A DNA stretch of 64,000 nt from CAJQQK01 sp963696075 (GCA_963696075.1 CAVOJD010000030.1:148374-212373); one strand, 5' to 3'; positions 1 to 8,912 are shown, counted from the first letter of the stretch. Notes: a model not told the origin generated them from the sequence alone. A program made the numbers and translations.

Positions 1-19
1 CGCGAAACTCGGCCGAGTT

Positions 20-53
20 CCCTCTCCCCGTAGCGCAGCGTGCGGGGAGAGGG
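20..53. repeat. REP-like palindrome at left edge
   Basis: An 11-bp perfect inverted repeat (CCCTCTCCCCG at 20-30, CGGGGAGAGGG at 43-53) encloses a 12-nt loop and is followed by GGGTTAGGGAGAGGGGC. Palindromes of this style are scattered between genes in many alphaproteobacteria. It could also end transcription of a gene to the left. Only one copy was noticed in the window. Confidence 0.55.
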
Positions 54-89
54 TTAGGGAGAGGGGCAGCCAAGTGTGAGGGCCTTTTG

Positions 90-479
90 ATGACTGATAG
101 AAACGACGAAGCTGCGATCGAGGCCGCGCGCGGTGTCATGGCGGCCCATCTCGCCGCGCTCAATGCGCAGGACAGTGACGCGATGGCGGCGACGCTGCAT
201 TTTCCGCACTATCGGCTTTCCGGTGGGGTGATGCGGGTGTGGGAGGATGCCGATATCTATCTTGCCGATTTCCGCAAGCGGGCCGGCGGCGACTGGCACC
301 ACACGGTCTGGGACAGCATCGACGTGTTCGCGGCGGCGCCGGACAAGGTTCATCTTGACGTTCGGTTTACCCGCTATCGGGCCGATGACAGTGTGCTGGC
401 TCAGCACCGTTCGTTGTGGGTGATTTCCTGCCTCGACGGCCGCTGGGCGGCGCAATTGAGGTCATCGTTCGCGCCTTAG
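90..479 (+). CDS. SnoaL/NTF2-like small protein
   Basis: This 129-residue cytosolic protein has the size and pattern of an NTF2/SnoaL-like fold. A helical N-terminus (AAIEAARGVMAAHLAALN) precedes the D-x-x-A-M-A-A-T-L-H-F-P segment, and strands follow (VHLDVRFTRYRADD). Such folds serve as small hydrolases, isomerases or ligand pockets. No catalytic residue set is recognisable, so no reaction is assigned. The ATG at 90 is chosen over an in-frame TTG at 87; no strong ribosome-binding site is visible. The aldolase gene follows on the same strand after about 100 nt, so the two may be co-transcribed. Confidence 0.6.
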   Translation: MTDRNDEAAIEAARGVMAAHLAALNAQDSDAMAATLHFPHYRLSGGVMRVWEDADIYLADFRKRAGGDWHHTVWDSIDVFAAAPDKVHLDVRFTRYRADDSVLAQHRSLWVISCLDGRWAAQLRSSFAP

Positions 480-585
480 CCTGATTGACCCACTGATGGA
501 TGGCGGACCCGGTCTTGACCTCGGGGGGCTCTCGCAGCTTGATGCCGTGGAGTTTTTCAATTCCCTGGCAGCAAGGAGCCATCCC

Positions 586-1374
586 GTGAAGAAGAACGCA
601 CTGCGCGAAACCTGGAAATCCGGCAACAACACCATCAACGGCTGGCTTGGCATTCCCAACACGATGTCGGCGGAAGTCGTCGCGCGGGCGGGCTTCGAGA
701 GCGTGACGGTCGATATGCAACACGGCTGCGTGCCGTTCAACATGGTCGTGCCGATGTTCCAGGCGATCCAGCAGACGGACGCGGTGCCGATGGTGCGCGT
801 GCCGTGGAACGAGCCGGGCATTATCATGCGCGTTCTCGATGCGGGCGCCTACGGCGTGATCTGTCCGATGATCAACACGGTGGAGGAAGCCAAGGCGCTG
901 GTGCAGGCGTGCCGCTATCCGCCGCTCGGGGGACGGTCGAACGGGCCGTTCCGGGCGCTGTTCTCGGCCGGCGGCGACTACGTCAAGCACGCCAACGATG
1001 AGATCCTCGTGTTCGCGATGATCGAGACCGAAACGGCGATCGCGAACCTTCCCGAAATCCTGAAGGTCGAAGGGCTCGATGGGTGTTATGTCGGGCCGTC
1101 CGACCTCGGGCTGTCGATGGGTGAGGAAGCCACGCTGGCGCCGAAATCACAGAAGGTGCTCGATGGCATCAAGAAGATCGCGGACCTGACCAATGAAGCG
1201 GGAATGATTCCAGGTATCCATTGTGACGGGACAGAAACAGTCCTGACGCGATATGAAACCGGTTACCGCTTTGCCTCGCTGCTGAACGATACGCGGCTGT
1301 TGTTCTCTGCCTGTCAGAATGGCGTCAACGCGATCAAAGGCAAGGGGCCGGCGAAGGCTGCGACAAGCTACTGA
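586..1374 (+). CDS. HpcH/HpaI aldolase family protein
   Basis: The 262-residue product is a class II, metal-dependent pyruvate aldolase of the HpcH/HpaI family. Members cleave 4-hydroxy-2-oxo acids to pyruvate and an aldehyde. Visible family signatures are VDMQHG, RVPWNEPG, DAGAYGVICPMINT, the metal-ligand glutamate region MIETETA and GCYVGPSDLGLSMG, which carries the metal-ligand aspartate. The open frame extends upstream to 496, but a GTG at 586 preceded by AAGGAG (573-578, 7-nt spacing) gives the normal family N-terminus and is preferred. The exact substrate cannot be read from sequence. The downstream gene is convergent. Confidence 0.88.
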   Translation: MKKNALRETWKSGNNTINGWLGIPNTMSAEVVARAGFESVTVDMQHGCVPFNMVVPMFQAIQQTDAVPMVRVPWNEPGIIMRVLDAGAYGVICPMINTVEEAKALVQACRYPPLGGRSNGPFRALFSAGGDYVKHANDEILVFAMIETETAIANLPEILKVEGLDGCYVGPSDLGLSMGEEATLAPKSQKVLDGIKKIADLTNEAGMIPGIHCDGTETVLTRYETGYRFASLLNDTRLLFSACQNGVNAIKGKGPAKAATSY

Positions 1375-1407
1375 CCGTGGTGGTTTCGCAAACCGAGCTG
1401 GCTTTAT

Positions 1408-2187
1408 TCAGCGCGGTTTGCGCACCGGCGGGCTCGGTGGCGAGAGGAACCGGGTGCGCACCGTGATCTCGCGGCTTCGGCCGGGGCCGGCGAGAACGGC
1501 GAGGGCGCCGACGAATTCGGGGCCGACATCGAAGGTGAAGAGGCGCCAGCCTTGCTGGCGTTGGGCGGGATCATCGATGCGCGGCAAAGACGCTTCGCGC
1601 AGGACCGGGCGGTCCTGATCCGGCGAGACGCTGTCGGGAATGCTGGGCGTGACGTCAAAGGTCTCGAGCGATTGCCAAAGACCTTCGCCCGGCCCCTTCA
1701 GGAAGGCTTCCTTGCCGGTCCAGTAATGGAAAAAGGTTCGATCGCGGCGGCCTTTCGCGGTGGCGTGAACGGCGGCTGCTTCTGGTTCGGTCAAGGCATA
1801 GGCGGAGAAGTCGTCCTCGATCGGGCGGATGCGTTCGACGTCAACGCCGAGGGCGGGGGCGTTGGCCGAAACGGCCAGGCAAGCGAGGCCGTCGGTGTGG
1901 GAGAGGTTGAAGGCGACGGGTGGGGTTGGTCCGGTCGCGATCAAGGCCGGCTTGCCGCGGCCGACTTCGCCAAAACGGATTTCGGCCGGTTTGGCGCGCA
2001 TGTAGCGTGCGAGGAGCCGGCGCATGCGGGCGCGACACATCAGGAAGTTTTGCCGGTCGTGGGCGAAATGGAACCGCGCCATGCGCCGGCGCTCGTCCTC
2101 GTTCAGAACCGCTGGCCAATGCCCGGTGCCGCCGGCCGGTTCGTCAAGGCCCCAGAACCAAAGGTCGATGGTGAGTTGGTCGGCCAA
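1408..2187 (-). CDS. Sfp-type 4'-phosphopantetheinyl transferase
   Basis: This 259-residue enzyme transfers the phosphopantetheine arm of CoA to a serine of acyl or peptidyl carrier proteins. Sfp-class motifs are present: FNLSHTDG (93-100), GVDVERI (114-120, with Mg-binding D116 and E118) and WTGKEAFLK (156-164, with catalytic E160). Length fits the Sfp rather than the AcpS class. No polyketide or NRPS gene is adjacent, so the carrier-protein partner lies outside the window. It is transcribed divergently from the dehydrogenase at 2338. Confidence 0.9.
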   Translation of the reverse strand: MADQLTIDLWFWGLDEPAGGTGHWPAVLNEDERRRMARFHFAHDRQNFLMCRARMRRLLARYMRAKPAEIRFGEVGRGKPALIATGPTPPVAFNLSHTDGLACLAVSANAPALGVDVERIRPIEDDFSAYALTEPEAAAVHATAKGRRDRTFFHYWTGKEAFLKGPGEGLWQSLETFDVTPSIPDSVSPDQDRPVLREASLPRIDDPAQRQQGWRLFTFDVGPEFVGALAVLAGPGRSREITVRTRFLSPPSPPVRKPR

Positions 2188-2280
2188 ACAGGCGTCCTCG
2201 TGGTGGCATCAGCGCGGCATTGGAACTTCGTACTTTTTTCATTCTGGCATAACGTCGTTAAACGGCGTTGAATATGTCTC

Positions 2281-2305
2281 AAAAGGCCGTTTGGGCGGCC
2301 GTTTT
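2281..2305. terminator. weak hairpin in divergent intergenic gap
   Basis: GGCCG (2285-2289) pairs with CGGCC (2296-2300), flanked by AAAA and TTTT that extend the stem with one bulged G. It looks like a bidirectional terminator yet lies between two divergent genes, so it may be a regulatory hairpin or chance. Confidence 0.25.
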
Positions 2306-2337
2306 GGCTAATTCCGGCGGGTAAGGAGACGGGACAC

Positions 2338-3171
2338 GTGAACATCGGACTTCTCAATCCAGGCGCGATGGGCGTTTCGGTGGGGGCGTCGGCCAAGGCC
2401 GGCGGGCACCGGGTGATGTGGGCTTCCGAGGGCCGGGGGAGCGCCACGCGGAAGCGGGCCGAAGAGCATGGCCTGGAGGATGTTTCAAGCGTTCGGGCAC
2501 TGTCAGAACACGCCGATATCATCTTCAGTATCTGCCCGCCGGCGGCGGCGGAGGATGTCGCGGAAGCGGTGGCGGCGGCCGGCTTCAAGGGCATTTTTGT
2601 CGACGGCAACGCGATTTCACCGGCGCGCATGGCGCGGGTGCAGGCGATTGTCGAAGCGGCCGGCGCGACGACAGTGGACGGCGGCATCATTGGGCCGCCT
2701 GCCTGGAAAGCGGGGACGACCTTCATCCACCTCTCCGGGCGGGAGCGGGCGGCGGTGGCTTCCTGCTTCGACAAGGGGGTGGTGACGGCGCAGGTGATGT
2801 CGGAGAAGGTCGGCGAGGCGAGTGCGCTCAAGATGTGCTACGCCGCGTTGACCAAGGGCCATGCCGCGATGCTGGCTGCGATTTTGGCGACGGCGGATGA
2901 CCTCGGGGTTCGCGATGCGCTCTATGCGCAGTGGGAGGCGGACGGGGAAGGCCGCGTGGCAGAGCGCGAGGCGATCGTGCAAGGCGTGACGGGCAAGGCC
3001 TGGCGCTGGGTCGATGAACTTGAAGAGATTGCGCGGACGTTCGAGGGAAGCGGGCAGCCGAACGGCTTTCATGACGCGTCGGCTGAAATCTATCGGCGGC
3101 TGGCGGGGCTCAAGGATGAGCCGCAGCCGGTGGACGTTGGCACGATTATCTCAAAACTGAAGCCACGGTGA
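2338..3171 (+). CDS. NAD(P)-binding 6-phosphogluconate-dehydrogenase-like protein, DUF1932 C-terminus
   Basis: The 277-residue protein has an N-terminal Rossmann domain (IGLLNPGAMG, residues 3-12, a variant of GxGxMG) of the 6PGDH/beta-hydroxyacid dehydrogenase superfamily. The C-terminal helical domain (GEASALKMCYAALTKG onward) matches the DUF1932 type found in this group. It probably reduces or oxidises a small beta-hydroxy acid or related metabolite; the substrate is unknown. The start is GTG at 2338 behind AAGGAG. It is convergent with the rhodanese gene, with only 6 nt between the stop codons. Confidence 0.8.
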   Translation: MNIGLLNPGAMGVSVGASAKAGGHRVMWASEGRGSATRKRAEEHGLEDVSSVRALSEHADIIFSICPPAAAEDVAEAVAAAGFKGIFVDGNAISPARMARVQAIVEAAGATTVDGGIIGPPAWKAGTTFIHLSGRERAAVASCFDKGVVTAQVMSEKVGEASALKMCYAALTKGHAAMLAAILATADDLGVRDALYAQWEADGEGRVAEREAIVQGVTGKAWRWVDELEEIARTFEGSGQPNGFHDASAEIYRRLAGLKDEPQPVDVGTIISKLKPR

Positions 3172-3177
3172 GCCGGA

Positions 3178-3798
3178 TCAGGGTTTGGCCGGACCGCTGG
3201 TCGCTGTTGGCGCGCTCACGGTCGGTTCCGCGCCGAAACTGATCAGTGCGTCACGCTCGATCAGCGTGCTCCAGAAGCTGTTGTAGGGGTGGACCAGATC
3301 GGTCGCGCCATCGGCGTTTTGCAGGCGGCGGCCCTCGTTATGCCAGCCGAAGATACCGCCGGTCAGGTTGGCGACCGATTTTGCGCCGGCTTCGAGGGCG
3401 CTTTGGCGAATGCGGCTGGCAAGCTTGGTCGAGCGGACGCCGACCGAGCAGTAGAGCACGACCTGGCGGCCCTTCAGCTTGTCCGCGAACTTTTGCTGAA
3501 AGTGCGTGGCGGAGATCTCGGGTGATACGCGCAAGGCGCCGGGAATATGGCTGACGGCGTACTCGTGCGCTTCGCGAACGTCGAGGATGAGAATGTCGCG
3601 CGTGTCCGCGTCAGCCTTGAGGGCTGCGGCCAGACCGGCACGCGACATGTGTTCCACGTCAGAATGGCGCGCGGACGTGACCGCATGAATGGCGCGCAGG
3701 CCGTGATTGGTGGTGGCATGGGCGGCGGTCGCCGCGCCAAACAGCGCCACGGCCAGCACGGCGGGCCAAATCTGCTGTCCTGAGATCAGTTGCTTCAT
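3178..3798 (-). CDS. periplasmic rhodanese-like sulfurtransferase
   Basis: This 206-residue protein has a signal peptide (hydrophobic 11-28, cleavage likely after AHA) and a single rhodanese domain. The domain shows DILILDVREAHEY (68-80) and the active-site loop YCSVGVRS with the persulfide cysteine at 117. The next segment, SKLASRI-like and LTGGIFGWHNEGR, is the usual rhodanese C-terminal part. It probably handles sulfane sulfur or thiols in the periplasm. It lies divergent to ccmC, which fits a thiol or cytochrome c maturation role, but that link is inferred. Confidence 0.82.
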   Translation of the reverse strand: MKQLISGQQIWPAVLAVALFGAATAAHATTNHGLRAIHAVTSARHSDVEHMSRAGLAAALKADADTRDILILDVREAHEYAVSHIPGALRVSPEISATHFQQKFADKLKGRQVVLYCSVGVRSTKLASRIRQSALEAGAKSVANLTGGIFGWHNEGRRLQNADGATDLVHPYNSFWSTLIERDALISFGAEPTVSAPTATSGPAKP

Positions 3799-4080
3799 AA
3801 GGGAGGGTCCACTCTCCGGGTCGCTTTTCGAACTGAAAGGTCGTATTCTTATTTACGCATGTGACTTGCAACTGGATTGCTAGACGAATTCGGCCGGTCC
3901 GTGGCCTCAAAGTTCGTGACAATTCCGTGATCGGAAGGCCTTGGATGGCCCTAGATCCGCGTTGCACGCAGTAGAGGCGGGAATTGGACGTCTCTTCCGG
4001 GACGGTCCGTCGCCTTGATTGTCGCCAGTTCCGGTGTAACAAGACGCGAAACAGGCGTGCATGAAAGCCCAGGGAGCGGC

Positions 4081-4908
4081 ATGGCAAGCGCGAAGGCGAA
4101 CAGATTAGACATTCTGGCGAACCCAACGCGCTTCATGGGGTGGTCGGCGCCACTGATGTGGGGGTTGAGCGCGATTGGAGCCGTTTTGCTCGGCGTGGCG
4201 CTTTATAAGGCGTTCTTCGTTGCGCCTGTTGATTACCAGCAGGGCCATACGGTCAAGATCATGTACGTGCATGTGCCGTCGGCCTGGCTCGGCATGATGG
4301 GCTATGCGGTCGTGGCGTTCTCGAGTTTCGGGCTGTTGGTGTTCCGCCATCCGCTCGCCGATGTTTCGGCGAAGGCGGCGGTGCCGATCGGGGCGGCGTT
4401 CACGTTCCTGGCGCTCGTGACGGGCTCGCTGTGGGGCAAGCCGATGTGGGGAACCTATTGGGTCTGGGATGCCCGGCTCACGTCGGTTCTGATCCTGTTC
4501 TTCATGTATCTCGGGCTGATGGCGCTTCGGGCGTCGATCGATGATCATGTGCTGGGCGGGCGGATTTGCGCCGTGCTTGCGATCGTCGGCGTGGTGATCC
4601 TGCCGTTCATCAAGATCTCGGTCGAAGGGCTGTCCATTCCGTGGCTCGGAATTGAGTTGCCGAGCTGGAATACGCTGCACCAACCGTCCTCCGTCATGCG
4701 CAGCGACGGGCCAAAGATCCATCCGTCGATCCTGTGGCCGCTGCTGATTTCGGCGCTGGGGTTCACGGCGATGTTTTTTGCGATGCACCTCAAGGCGATG
4801 CGTAACGACATTCTGCGCCGCCGGCTCGATCAACTGATCCGGGCGGAGGTACGTCGCACGCGGGGAGCTGGGGCGGCATCCGTGCTGGCGGACGGGGCGG
4901 CGGAATGA
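4081..4908 (+). CDS. ccmC: heme exporter protein CcmC
   Basis: CcmC is the inner-membrane protein that binds heme in its tryptophan-rich periplasmic loop and hands it to CcmE during System I cytochrome c maturation. The 275-residue product shows about six membrane segments, the first periplasmic histidine region (VKIMYVHVPSAWLG, 58-71), the WWD-type motif WGTYWVWDARLTS (123-135) and the second histidine segment LHQPSSVMR. The ATG at 4081 with an AGGGAG site upstream is chosen; the frame also opens earlier at 4015. It is followed by ccmD after 30 nt. Confidence 0.95.
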   Translation: MASAKANRLDILANPTRFMGWSAPLMWGLSAIGAVLLGVALYKAFFVAPVDYQQGHTVKIMYVHVPSAWLGMMGYAVVAFSSFGLLVFRHPLADVSAKAAVPIGAAFTFLALVTGSLWGKPMWGTYWVWDARLTSVLILFFMYLGLMALRASIDDHVLGGRICAVLAIVGVVILPFIKISVEGLSIPWLGIELPSWNTLHQPSSVMRSDGPKIHPSILWPLLISALGFTAMFFAMHLKAMRNDILRRRLDQLIRAEVRRTRGAGAASVLADGAAE

Positions 4909-4938
4909 TGGTGCAACACAGGCTGCAGGCGGGGCGAC

Positions 4939-5124
4939 ATGTTTGATCTGGGAAAGCACGCCGTTTTCATCTGGTCGTCGTATGCCATCGTTGTGGTCGT
5001 GCTGGGTGCGCTGATTGCCTGGCTGATCATTGATGGCGGGCGTCTGAAGCGCCGGCTGGCGGATCTCGAGGCGCGGGGTGTCCGGCGCCGCTCGGCATCG
5101 GGTGATGCGACGGGCGATGCGTGA
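4939..5124 (+). CDS. ccmD: heme exporter protein CcmD
   Basis: This 61-residue single-pass protein has one transmembrane helix (residues about 10-32, FIWSSYAIVVVVLGALIAWL) followed by an arginine-rich cytosolic tail (GRLKRRLADLEARGVRRR). This is the standard form of CcmD, the small subunit that helps release holo-CcmE from the CcmABC complex. Its position right after ccmC supports the call. The usual downstream ccmG/ccmE genes and upstream ccmA/ccmB are absent from this locus. Confidence 0.9.
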   Translation: MFDLGKHAVFIWSSYAIVVVVLGALIAWLIIDGGRLKRRLADLEARGVRRRSASGDATGDA

Positions 5125-5343
5125 GCGTTCCGGCAGAGAATAGCCTTCCTGTCACAGTCGACTGAGATACTCCCGGGGGAGGATTGCCCGGGGTATGCAG
5201 CCAGGTCCACTTCACGGCCCGTCATTGAGCGCATTATCAGGTGGCCGGCTTGCCAGCAGCTTGCCCGGGTGCTTCGTTGTCATCCTGGGTGATGCTATTG
5301 TCCGGCGTCGGATGACGATGGACGGAACACGCGGAAGCGGCTG

Positions 5344-6402
5344 ATGAGGTTCTTTTTTTCACAAGCGCAGTTGGAGCACGCGCCGCAGCAGTTCATGGCC
5401 GCGGGCCGGATCGTCGCGCCGTTCGAAGTGCCGGAACGTGCGGAGCGGATGGCGGCCGGGCTGACCGGGCTGGGGCTGGTGGGGCAGGCGCCCGATGATT
5501 TTGGGATTGCGCCGATCGAGCAGGTTCATGCCGACCATTATGTCCGCTTCCTGCAAACCGCCTTCGCCGAGTTCCAGGCGATCGAGGGGGCTGGGCCCGA
5601 GGTTCTGCCGAACGTCCATCCGTATGTTTCGGCGCGGCCCGATCTTTCCGCCCGGGAACGGCCGCGGCCAGAAGGCGTCATTGCGCGGGCGGGATGGTAT
5701 GCGGGCGATATGGCGTGTGCGATCGGGAAGGGCACTTGGCCTGCGGTCTATGCCTCGGCGCAGGCGGCCATCGCTGCAGCACGGCTGGTGGTCGAGGGGG
5801 CAGACGAAGCGATGGCGCTTTGCCGTCCACCCGGTCATCACGCCTACGAGGACCGCTCGTCGGGCTTTTGTTTTCTCAACAATGCGGCGATCGCGGCGCA
5901 GGTTCTCAGGAGCCGGTTCCGGCGGGTTGCGATCCTTGATTTCGACACCCATCACGGCGATGGCACGCAGGCGATCTTCTATCGCCGCTCGGATGTCTTC
6001 TATGGTTCGGTGCATACCGATCCGCGGAACTACTACCCTTATTTCGCCGGTTACAGCGATGAGACCGGTTTCGGGGAGGGGGACAAATACAACCTCAATC
6101 TGCCGTTGGCGCCGGGGTCGGGGGATGAAGATTTCATCGACGCGAACCAGAAGCTGATTGTTGCGGCGCTGGCGGCCGAAGCCGAGGCGATCGTGATTTC
6201 AGCGGGCTGGGATGCGCATCATGATGATCCGCTCTCGAAGCTCGCGGTGACAAGCGACGCCTATCGGCGGCTTGGCCGGATTTATGGAGAGGTGCCGCTG
6301 CCGACCGTGATCGTGCAGGAGGGCGGCTATTCGCTGAAGGCCATCGAAGAGGTGGCGCCGCGTTTCGTCTCGGAATTTCTGGATGAGCGCCAGCCTGCGT
6401 GA
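5344..6402 (+). CDS. histone deacetylase family / acetylpolyamine amidohydrolase-like protein
   Basis: This 352-residue zinc amidohydrolase belongs to the arginase-deacetylase superfamily. Bacterial members remove acetyl groups from polyamines or other small amides. Key elements are RPPGHHA (161-167, general-base H165/H166), DFDTHHGDGTQ (199-209, zinc ligands D201 and H203), GWDAHHDDPLS (289-298, third zinc ligand D295) and EGGY near residue 323, whose tyrosine polarises the substrate carbonyl. All catalytic residues are present. The start is ATG at 5344. It stands alone between ccmD and an SDR. Confidence 0.9.
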   Translation: MRFFFSQAQLEHAPQQFMAAGRIVAPFEVPERAERMAAGLTGLGLVGQAPDDFGIAPIEQVHADHYVRFLQTAFAEFQAIEGAGPEVLPNVHPYVSARPDLSARERPRPEGVIARAGWYAGDMACAIGKGTWPAVYASAQAAIAAARLVVEGADEAMALCRPPGHHAYEDRSSGFCFLNNAAIAAQVLRSRFRRVAILDFDTHHGDGTQAIFYRRSDVFYGSVHTDPRNYYPYFAGYSDETGFGEGDKYNLNLPLAPGSGDEDFIDANQKLIVAALAAEAEAIVISAGWDAHHDDPLSKLAVTSDAYRRLGRIYGEVPLPTVIVQEGGYSLKAIEEVAPRFVSEFLDERQPA

Positions 6403-6495
6403 TCTGGCCTGTGAAAGCCTGGCTGTTTCAGGTTGTGTGGATCGGATTTCTGACACCGTTCTTTGACGACGAAAAACAACAAATCGAGGTGGGTC

Positions 6496-7257
6496 ATGGC
6501 AGAGCGTTTCGAAGGGAAAGTCGCGATCGTCACCGGCGCAGGGCATGGCATCGGCGGGGCAATCGCAGACCGGCTGGCCGGCGATGGGGCGAAGGTTCTG
6601 GTGGCGGACATTGACGCGGACGCTGCGGGTGCGCGGGCCGAGGCGATACGGGGCGCGGGTGGCGTTGCGATCGGCATCGCCGTCGACGTGCGCGAGCGGG
6701 CCCAGACGGAGGCCATGGTTCAGCGCGCGGTTGCGGAGTTTGGGCGGCTCGATATTCACGTGTCCAACGCCGGTATCGTCGATCGCCAGCCGTTTCTGGA
6801 GATGGATGACGATCTATGGAACCGGGTGCTGGGGACGAACCTCTACGGCGCGTTTACAAGCGGGCAGTATGCTGCCCGGCAGATGGTGGCACAGGGGGAC
6901 GGCGGGCGCATTGTCCATGTCGCCTCGAATTCCGGGATTTTCGGCGGGCGCGGGCGGGCGGCCTATGGGGCGAGCAAGGCTGGCCTTATCAACCTGACGC
7001 AGACGATGGCGATTGAACTCGCCGAGCATGGGATACTCGTCAACGCGGTGGCGCCAGGTGCGACCAAGACGCGGGTGACGGGCGGCGATTATCCGCCGGA
7101 GACCGTGATGGCCCGGATGCCGTTGCGGCGCTATGGCCTGCCGGAAGAAATCGCTTCGGTGGCGGCGTTTCTTGCGTCGGATGAGTGCTCGTTCACGACC
7201 GGACACGTTTATTGTGCCGACGGCGGGTTCACGGTTGCGGGCGTCATGGAAGGTTGA
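6496..7257 (+). CDS. SDR family oxidoreductase
   Basis: This 253-residue classical short-chain dehydrogenase/reductase has the cofactor motif TGAGHGIG (13-20), NAG (91-93), the serine region VASNSGIFG and the catalytic YGASK (157-161), followed by the usual PGATKT loop. D38 at the end of strand 2 (VADID) suggests NAD preference. The start chosen is ATG at 6496 with a GAGGTGGG site upstream, rather than the earlier in-frame start at 6463. The substrate is unknown. Confidence 0.92.
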   Translation: MAERFEGKVAIVTGAGHGIGGAIADRLAGDGAKVLVADIDADAAGARAEAIRGAGGVAIGIAVDVRERAQTEAMVQRAVAEFGRLDIHVSNAGIVDRQPFLEMDDDLWNRVLGTNLYGAFTSGQYAARQMVAQGDGGRIVHVASNSGIFGGRGRAAYGASKAGLINLTQTMAIELAEHGILVNAVAPGATKTRVTGGDYPPETVMARMPLRRYGLPEEIASVAAFLASDECSFTTGHVYCADGGFTVAGVMEG

Positions 7258-7265
7258 GGTGGCGC

Positions 7266-7282
7266 CGGCCTGAGGCAGGCCG
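7266..7282 (+). terminator. short hairpin after SDR gene
   Basis: CGGCCT and AGGCCG flank a 5-nt loop (GAGGC), 8 nt after the SDR stop. There is no T-tract, so terminator activity is uncertain. Confidence 0.3.
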
Positions 7283-7461
7283 ATGCGGCCGCTGCAGCCG
7301 GGTGCGTTTCATCTCGGAACAGGCGGCAAGAGATGATTGATGCTGTTCGGTATTTGTCGAGTGCGGAGGCGCGTTTGAAAACTTTTCTCCCCTAGGCTTG
7401 ATCCACATTGCTGGAGGTACGGGCCAGTTTATCTTCTTGGGCCGGAGGGGAGAATTTCTAG

Positions 7462-8499
7462 ATGAAGCGACCGATCGCTGTTTCACTCATCATGGTTTCG
7501 ACGCTGTCGCTTGCCGGCTGTATCGGCGAATCTGTTCAGGTGCCGCCGGCCTATGTCGGCAAGATCCTTTCGAAGGACGGCTTTCAGCCGGGGCTTGTCA
7601 GTCCGTCTCAATTCCGGCTGCCGATCTGCTTTTTTTATTGCGACCAGCTGATCGTCGCTGAATTGAGTGATTTCCAGCAACGCGAAGAGTTCCGTGGTGA
7701 TCATGCGCTCTATATGCCGCGCTCGGAGCTGGCGATGCCGTTCGATGTACGTGGCATGTTTGCTGTGCGCAACGATGAAAAGTCGCTGCAGGCGGTGTTT
7801 GACCGGGTGCCGGCGTCACGGCCCAAGGGGCTGTTGCGTGGCAAGGTCCATGGGGTGATCTCGCAAGAGAAACTCTATCAGACGTATGGCGTCGCGGTGG
7901 TGCGTGATGTGGTGCGCCGGGTCGTTTCCCGGCACACGATCGAAGAGGTCGCCTCGTCGCGTGCTGCAATCAACGCGCGGCTGATCGAGGAAGTGAACAA
8001 GGCGTTGGCGGAGACACCGCTGGTGGCGCGGCGCTTCGGTCTGGCCGATGTGCGCTTCCCGAAGGTCATTCTCGACCAGAAGGAAACGTCGGCGCGGCGG
8101 CGCATCGCGATCGAGCAGGAAGAGGCGGAAAAGCAAATCCGGCTGGTCAAGCTGCAGGCCGATCTGGAAGCTGCGCGGGCGGAGCGCCAGATCCGCCGGG
8201 AACGGGCGCAGGCGGTGCTCGAAGAGAACAAGATCTATGCTGAATCCGTGACGGACCGGTATCTCGCCTACCGGCGCCTGGAGGTGCTTGAGAAGCTTGC
8301 CGGCAGCCAGAACACGAAGTGGGTGCCGTTCGAGGCGCTGGGGACCGTCGGCCAGTCGGTGGCCCTGTTCCGCAACGCGGATGAAGGTGGTCAAGGTGGT
8401 GTGAAGCCGGGCAACGCGCCGAAGGGGACTGACTTGAGCGGCGCGAAGGCGGCGCTTCCGGCAAGCCCTGTCAATGCAGCAGAACTCGGGCGGCAGTGA
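7462..8499 (+). CDS. SPFH/band-7 (prohibitin-like) lipoprotein
   Basis: The 345-residue product begins with a lipoprotein signal (lipobox LAGC, cysteine 20). An SPFH/band-7 domain follows (roughly 25-200, including FDVRGMFAVRNDEKSL and the VVRDVVRRVVSRHTIEEV segment). A charged coiled coil occupies about 205-262 (EQEEAEKQIRLVKLQADLEAARAERQ...), ending in a low-complexity Gly/Ala tail. SPFH proteins form ring-shaped membrane scaffolds, often with proteases, but a lipid anchor instead of a transmembrane helix is less usual. The next gene overlaps or directly abuts its stop, indicating a two-gene operon. Confidence 0.82.
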   Translation: MKRPIAVSLIMVSTLSLAGCIGESVQVPPAYVGKILSKDGFQPGLVSPSQFRLPICFFYCDQLIVAELSDFQQREEFRGDHALYMPRSELAMPFDVRGMFAVRNDEKSLQAVFDRVPASRPKGLLRGKVHGVISQEKLYQTYGVAVVRDVVRRVVSRHTIEEVASSRAAINARLIEEVNKALAETPLVARRFGLADVRFPKVILDQKETSARRRIAIEQEEAEKQIRLVKLQADLEAARAERQIRRERAQAVLEENKIYAESVTDRYLAYRRLEVLEKLAGSQNTKWVPFEALGTVGQSVALFRNADEGGQGGVKPGNAPKGTDLSGAKAALPASPVNAAELGRQ

Positions 8500-8501
8500 T
8501 C

Positions 8502-8912
8502 ATGTTCGATATCAGATACAACGACGGCTCGTTGGCGCTTGGCGCCTATCAGGCGGCACTCGGGGCCGTGGGCGTGCTGGTGTTCCTGTTTCTCGTTTGG
8601 CGGGCGTTGCGCTTGATTGCCAAGGCCGAGCCGACGGGGGCTCAGTGGACGCGGCGGGATCTTGTCGTCCAGGCGTTCTGGCCGGCGGCGGCATGGGGCG
8701 GGGTCGTTCTTTGCGGTGCGGTGATCTTTTCGACCATGCAGGCCTATGGTCCGCGCGTTGCCTTGCCGAAGACGGAACTGACGGTTTCCAAGGATGCCGA
8801 CAACGGTGGCGAGGTGAAAAGCATCGCGCCCAAGGTTACGAGTGACGCGGAGCGTATCGAGCAGCAGCGGGTGCTCGAGCGGGAGACCAAGTCGCGGGTC
8901 AATCTCGAGTAG
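8502..8912 (+). CDS. small membrane protein with two transmembrane helices, partner of SPFH lipoprotein
   Basis: I do not recognise the family. The 136-residue product has two transmembrane helices (about 15-36, ALGAVGVLVFLFLVWRALRL, and about 58-80, FWPAAAWGGVVLCGAVIFST) and a charged C-terminal tail rich in E and K. The ATG at 8502 is used; a GTG at 8496 would overlap the stop of the preceding SPFH gene. Translational coupling suggests both proteins act at the same membrane site. Confidence 0.7.
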   Translation: MFDIRYNDGSLALGAYQAALGAVGVLVFLFLVWRALRLIAKAEPTGAQWTRRDLVVQAFWPAAAWGGVVLCGAVIFSTMQAYGPRVALPKTELTVSKDADNGGEVKSIAPKVTSDAERIEQQRVLERETKSRVNLE

